The notes beneath the pieces were generated by a model. It had not been told where the DNA came from. It was given only the letters and a program-made list of their open reading frames with translations, and did no database searches. A DNA stretch of 64,000 nucleotides from an uncultured Ruminococcus sp. (lineage in GTDB: Bacteria; Bacillota; Clostridia; Oscillospirales; Ruminococcaceae). The stretch's first letter is position 1. Every line of letters begins with the position of its first letter. The stretch lies in the NCBI GenBank assembly GCA_902800795.1, contig CADCFQ010000005.1, positions 1-64,000 on the forward strand. The letters are read 5' to 3'. Shown piece by piece: positions 60,520-64,000 of the stretch. Position numbers and translations under genes: made by a program.

Positions 60520-62353
60520 TTTTCATGCTCCGAAGGATAGTCTGTGCCATTTTCTCCGCCGAGAGACCCTGCTCGTCCAGCAGAGCCGCAGGCTTGCCGT
60601 GGTGAACGAAGCCGTCGATAGCGTGCACCTCCACATTGCCGAGCCTTGCCTGATACTTCTCGCCAAGACAGCCGAGAGCGCAGGCTTCCTCAAAGAAAAT
60701 GACCTTGTCGTATTTCTTCATTATTTCCAAAGGCTCCTCCGTTATAGGGAGTATCCTCACCAGGGAAAGGGTGTCAACTTTAACACCCTGTGCTTCAAGG
60801 ATAGCCTTTGCCTTATACATATTGTTGGTTATCCTGCCGTAGGTAACGGCAAGCACGGACGAGCCATTATTCTCATAGCAAAGCTCGGTCTCGGGCTTGC
60901 TTCTCGGCGAGCGGTCAGCACCCCTGGGGTATCTGACAACTGCAACGCCCTCGACTTCGCTCACCGCCTTTTCAAGACAGGCTTCAAGCTCCGAGTATAT
61001 GGACGGTGAGAACACAGTAACGCCCGGGATAGTTGACAGGAAGTTGACATCGAAAAGTCCCTGGTGGGTCTCTCCGTCATCGCCGACGATGCCTGCTCTG
61101 TCAACGCAGATGACAGCGTGGCTGCCCATTATCGAAAGGTCGTGGATCAGCTGGTCGTAGGAGCGCTGCAAAAAGGTGGAATAGACCGCAAACACAGGCA
61201 CATAGCCCATTGAAGCCAGCCCGCCGCAGAAGGTCACTGCGTGCTCCTCGGCTATGCCCACATCGAAAAAGCGCTTGGGATAGCTCTTGTAAAAATACTG
61301 AAGCCCCGTGCCGTATTTCATAGCGGCAGTGACAGCGCAGATCTTTTTGTTAGTCTGTGCCAGCTTGCAGAGGTGTCTTCCCATAACGGAAGAAAAGCTG
61401 TCCGAAGTCACAACATCCGGGTTTCCGGTGGCTATCTCAAAGGAGCCCACACCGTGATACTCGCCGGGGTTCTCCTCGGCAGGCTCATAGCCCTTGCCCT
61501 TTACAGTGTTCACATGGATGAACACAGGCTTGTCCATCTTCTTGGCGGCACTGAGCCCTCTCTCCAGGTCTGCAAGGTCATGGCCGTTTAAAGGTCCGAT
61601 GAACTCAAAGCCAAGATCCTCAAACATAGTGCTGTGGATAAGCATATTCTTGACCGCATTCTTCGAGCTTCTTATAGCGTTCTCAATGGGTCTGCCCACA
61701 AGGGGCGTTGCGTCCAGCACACGCTGAACCCTGCCCTTGGTGGCCTTATAGGTGTCCTTCGTTCTCATCGTTGAGAGATACTTCGCCATAGCGCCCACGT
61801 TTTTTGAAATGGACATCTCGTTGTAGTTTAAGATAACGATGATATTGGTGTCGCTCTTTCCGGCATTATTGAGCCCCTCATAAAGCTCGCCGCCGGTGGA
61901 GGCGCCGTCCCCCACAACAGCGATAGCGTGGTGAACGTTGTCGCCCGAAAGCTTCATAGCTGCGGCTATGCCCAGCGCCGCCGAAACAGAGGTGGAGCTG
62001 TGGCCGCTTATAAAAGCGTCATGCTCGGACTCGTCGGGCCTGCAAAAGCCCGAAAGGCCGTTCTCCTGTCTGAGCGTGCTCATCCTGTCAAGGCGGCCTG
62101 TCAGTATCTTGTGTGTATAGGCCTGGTGTCCCACATCCCAGACTATCTTGTCCTCGGGCGAGTCGAACACTCTGTGTATAGCCATGGTAAGCTCCACCGT
62201 TCCGAGATTTGAGGCTAAGTGTCCGCCTGTTTTTGAAACGGTGCTTATCAGTATCTTTCTTATATCCTCACAAAGCTCCTCACACTGGGAAAGGCTGAGC
62301 TTTTTAAGATCCTTCGGCAGATCGAGCTTTGTTATATCCGTTTTTTTATCCAT
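60503..62353 (-). CDS. dxs: 1-deoxy-D-xylulose-5-phosphate synthase
   Basis: A 616-residue thiamine-diphosphate enzyme, first step of the MEP isoprenoid pathway (pyruvate plus glyceraldehyde-3-phosphate). GHLASNLGTVELTMA, the SGHSSTSVSAALG segment, the ThDP motif GDGASTGGELYEGLN to NEMSIS, the transketolase pyrimidine domain with GIAEEHAVTFCGG, and VDRAGIVGDDGETHQG are intact. It lies 25 bp after ispA, linking precursor and prenyl chain synthesis. Confidence 0.97.
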   Translation of the reverse strand: MDKKTDITKLDLPKDLKKLSLSQCEELCEDIRKILISTVSKTGGHLASNLGTVELTMAIHRVFDSPEDKIVWDVGHQAYTHKILTGRLDRMSTLRQENGLSGFCRPDESEHDAFISGHSSTSVSAALGIAAAMKLSGDNVHHAIAVVGDGASTGGELYEGLNNAGKSDTNIIVILNYNEMSISKNVGAMAKYLSTMRTKDTYKATKGRVQRVLDATPLVGRPIENAIRSSKNAVKNMLIHSTMFEDLGFEFIGPLNGHDLADLERGLSAAKKMDKPVFIHVNTVKGKGYEPAEENPGEYHGVGSFEIATGNPDVVTSDSFSSVMGRHLCKLAQTNKKICAVTAAMKYGTGLQYFYKSYPKRFFDVGIAEEHAVTFCGGLASMGYVPVFAVYSTFLQRSYDQLIHDLSIMGSHAVICVDRAGIVGDDGETHQGLFDVNFLSTIPGVTVFSPSIYSELEACLEKAVSEVEGVAVVRYPRGADRSPRSKPETELCYENNGSSVLAVTYGRITNNMYKAKAILEAQGVKVDTLSLVRILPITEEPLEIMKKYDKVIFFEEACALGCLGEKYQARLGNVEVHAIDGFVHHGKPAALLDEQGLSAEKMAQTILRSMKNGTEA

Positions 62354-62378
62354 CGATCAAATGATCCCCAATCAGTAA

Positions 62379-63272
62379 TCAGCTTTGTCTTGTCAGAAGC
62401 TCCTGTGTCAGCTGTGACAGAAATTCATAGTCCTCAAAATATCTTAAATGACCCAGAGCTTCAACGGTCAGCTGCTTTGCTATGGCCTGAGAACGCTCAA
62501 GCCCCAAGAGTGTGACATAGGTGGTCTTGTGCTGCTGCTCGTCGCTTCCGATAGGCTTGCCAAGGCTCTCGAAGCTTCCGGTAACGTCCAGTATATCATC
62601 AACGATCTGGAACGCTCTTCCGAGCGCCTTTGCATAATCCGCCGCAAAGGGCACAGCTTCAAACCTGCCGGAGAGAATGACTCCCATAACGCAGGCGGCT
62701 TCAATAAGCGCCCCCGTCTTACAGGTCTGGAGCACATTGAGCGTTTCAAGGTCGATATCCTTGCCCTCAGAACGCAGGTCTATCACCTGGCCGCCTATCA
62801 TGCCGTCGGTGCCTATCGCCTTTGAGAGGACGGACACGAGCATGATAGCCCTCTCCGGGGGGATAACGCCGGCTATGGCCTCATCGGACAGCACCTCAAA
62901 AGCAAGAGAATTGAGCGCATCTCCTGCAAGCAGCGCTATGTCCTCGCCGAAGGCCTTGTGACAGGAGGGCTTGCCCCTCCTGAAATCGTCATTGTCCATA
63001 CAGGGCAGGTCGTCGTGGATGAGGGAATAGGTGTGGATAAGCTCCAGGCTGCAGGCAGCCCTGGCAAACTTTTCCGGGCGCTTTTCACCGCACATCCTTG
63101 CAAACTCCATCACAAGCACAGGCCTCAGCCTTTTTCCGCCGGCAAGGAGAGAATACTCCATAGCCTTTACAACTTCGCCCTGAAGCTCGGGCTTTGAGGC
63201 AGTTATCTTTTTGAGCTCGCCCTCCACAAGCTCGATATAGTAGTCGAGCTTGGCTTTGTTCATATCATTCAT
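62379..63272 (-). CDS. ispA: Farnesyl diphosphate synthase (polyprenyl synthetase family)
   Basis: A 297-residue trans-prenyltransferase. First Asp-rich motif DDLPCMDND, second DDILDVTGS, and GGKRLRPVLV near residue 50 place it in the GGPP/FPP synthase family of the bacterial FPP type. The start at 63272 overlaps the xseB stop by 8 bp; an ATG at 63263 and one at 63284 are alternatives. Product length is inferred from the xseB-ispA-dxs context. Confidence 0.93.
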   Translation of the reverse strand: MNDMNKAKLDYYIELVEGELKKITASKPELQGEVVKAMEYSLLAGGKRLRPVLVMEFARMCGEKRPEKFARAACSLELIHTYSLIHDDLPCMDNDDFRRGKPSCHKAFGEDIALLAGDALNSLAFEVLSDEAIAGVIPPERAIMLVSVLSKAIGTDGMIGGQVIDLRSEGKDIDLETLNVLQTCKTGALIEAACVMGVILSGRFEAVPFAADYAKALGRAFQIVDDILDVTGSFESLGKPIGSDEQQHKTTYVTLLGLERSQAIAKQLTVEALGHLRYFEDYEFLSQLTQELLTRQS

Positions 63273-63453
63273 CGGTCTTTTCACCGTCCATATTCTTCAC
63301 AGTTAGTCTTGCCTGCTCCAGCTCTTTTTTGCAGTCGGCGCAAAGGGCTATCCCCTCTTTATAAAGGTCCAGCGCATCTCCCAGCTCCGGCTTTTCGTTC
63401 TCGAGCCTTGCAACTATATCTCCAAGCTTTTCAAGCTTTTGTTCAAAAGTCAT
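63265..63453 (-). CDS. xseB: Exonuclease VII small subunit
   Basis: A 62-residue helical protein of full family length: MTFEQKLEKLGDIVARLENE, then ELGDALDLYKEGIALCADC. It binds the XseA core to form exonuclease VII, which degrades single-stranded DNA from both ends. It lies 10 bp after xseA and overlaps ispA. Confidence 0.95.
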   Translation of the reverse strand: MTFEQKLEKLGDIVARLENEKPELGDALDLYKEGIALCADCKKELEQARLTVKNMDGEKTDE

Positions 63454-63463
63454 TTTATCACCG

Positions 63464-64000
63464 TCAGTCTTTTTTTATTCCAACTATATCAGCCTCGGCC
63501 GAGGAGCCGGCAAACCTTATGCTCACCCGATCGCCCTCTTTTAGCACCGCCGAGGACGTGACCGCCCTGCCCTCGTGCATAACTATCGAGTAGCCCCTGG
63601 AAAGCACACGGAAAGGGCTGAGAGCTTCCAGCACTGTGGCTCTCTCGCTTATCTTAGTGTCCATATCATCCATAAGCTTTGCCATGGATGCTTTGAGCCG
63701 CCTGTCAAGGCCGTCAAGGCGAAGCCTGGCGTCATCAAGGCGCTTTTCCGGCGAGCAGAGTTTAAGGGATGCCGAAAGCTGTGTGAGCCTTTGCTCCTTG
63801 TCACTGATAAGGGCTCCCAGCGCCGCAGCCAGCTTATTTTCAATTGCCTCCACTGCCCCTGTCATCTCGCTTCTGTCAGGCACCGCAAGCTCCGCTGCCG
63901 CCGAGGGTGTCGGGGCTCTCAGATCTGCGGCATAGTCCACAAGAGTGGTGTCGGTCTCGTGGCCCACAGCCGTTATCACCGGTGTCTCGCAGTCTGCCAC
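63464..64000 (-). CDS. xseA: Exonuclease VII large subunit, C-terminal part
   Basis: Partial: the frame runs off the right edge, and only about 178 C-terminal residues are visible. [20 protein letters not shown] and [18 protein letters not shown] are the conserved catalytic-domain end of XseA, followed by the long coiled coil and a C-terminal [20 protein letters not shown] segment. The N-terminal OB-fold and upstream promoter are outside the window. It leads the operon running to recN. Confidence 0.95.
   Translation of the reverse strand: MADCETPVITAVGHETDTTLVDYAADLRAPTPSAAAELAVPDRSEMTGAVEAIENKLAAALGALISDKEQRLTQLSASLKLCSPEKRLDDARLRLDGLDRRLKASMAKLMDDMDTKISERATVLEALSPFRVLSRGYSIVMHEGRAVTSSAVLKEGDRVSIRFAGSSAEADIVGIKKD

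Overview
The window looks like a chromosomal segment of a Gram-positive anaerobe of the Ruminococcaceae/Oscillospiraceae, most like Ruminococcus. The evidence is a secreted protein ending in a type I dockerin (25.2-26.7 kb), BspA-type leucine-rich-repeat and Fn3/Ig-like secreted proteins, two T-box leaders, SpoVS and a Spo0A-type DNA-binding domain, FAD-dependent ThyX, and clostridial gene orders (rnj-gdpP-rplI-dnaB-tilS-ftsH; xseA-xseB-ispA-dxs-tlyA-nadK-argR-recN). This taxonomic call is inference from gene content.

About 0-10.2 kb is an accessory island. It opens with a gene tail, then a visibly AT-richer, translationally coupled three-gene cassette (0.36-4.54 kb): a PD-(D/E)xK-type restriction endonuclease, an N6-adenine methyltransferase, and a 685-residue P-loop NTPase ending in an R-x4-H (HEPN-type) domain. 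This is the best candidate here for a little-described defence system. Remnants of an integrative element follow (excisionase-like gene, TnpV-like gene, helically phased direct repeats, the last 44 codons of a tyrosine recombinase). Next come a cysteine-rich CPCC protein, an AAA_14/DUF4143 ATPase, a metallophosphoesterase, and a DUF3791-DUF3990-DUF3791 cluster that looks like an ADP-ribosyltransferase toxin-antitoxin unit.

10.5-33.5 kb is mixed core and envelope territory: a secreted LRR/Fn3 protein, tryptophan synthase beta under a Trp (UGG) T-box, a MacB-like ABC exporter, cytidine deaminase, a secreted Ig/Fn3/transglutaminase protein, a Spo0A-like regulator, a deformylase-like protein with altered active-site motifs, ahcY with a fucose-isomerase-like gene, a dockerin/transglutaminase protein, an HD phosphohydrolase, a YaiI-family protein, a GH3 glucosidase, a ComEA-like protein, and a short operon ending in a flavin reductase and a zinc-dependent phospholipase C-like protein.

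33.5-64 kb is mostly housekeeping, largely on the minus strand: spoVS, ymdB, ftsH, tilS, dnaB, rplI, gdpP and rnj; then plus-strand pcrA, tRNA-Lys(UUU) and T-box-controlled ileS; then thyX-tmk-DJ-1-formyl-THF ligase-mltG-U32 peptidase; then xseA to recN. A structured dispersed repeat of about 90-100 bp occurs twice, at 14.2 and 56.6 kb in opposite orientation, and the second copy supplies the last codons of recN. All coordinates and motifs come from reading the sequence; no database search was done.
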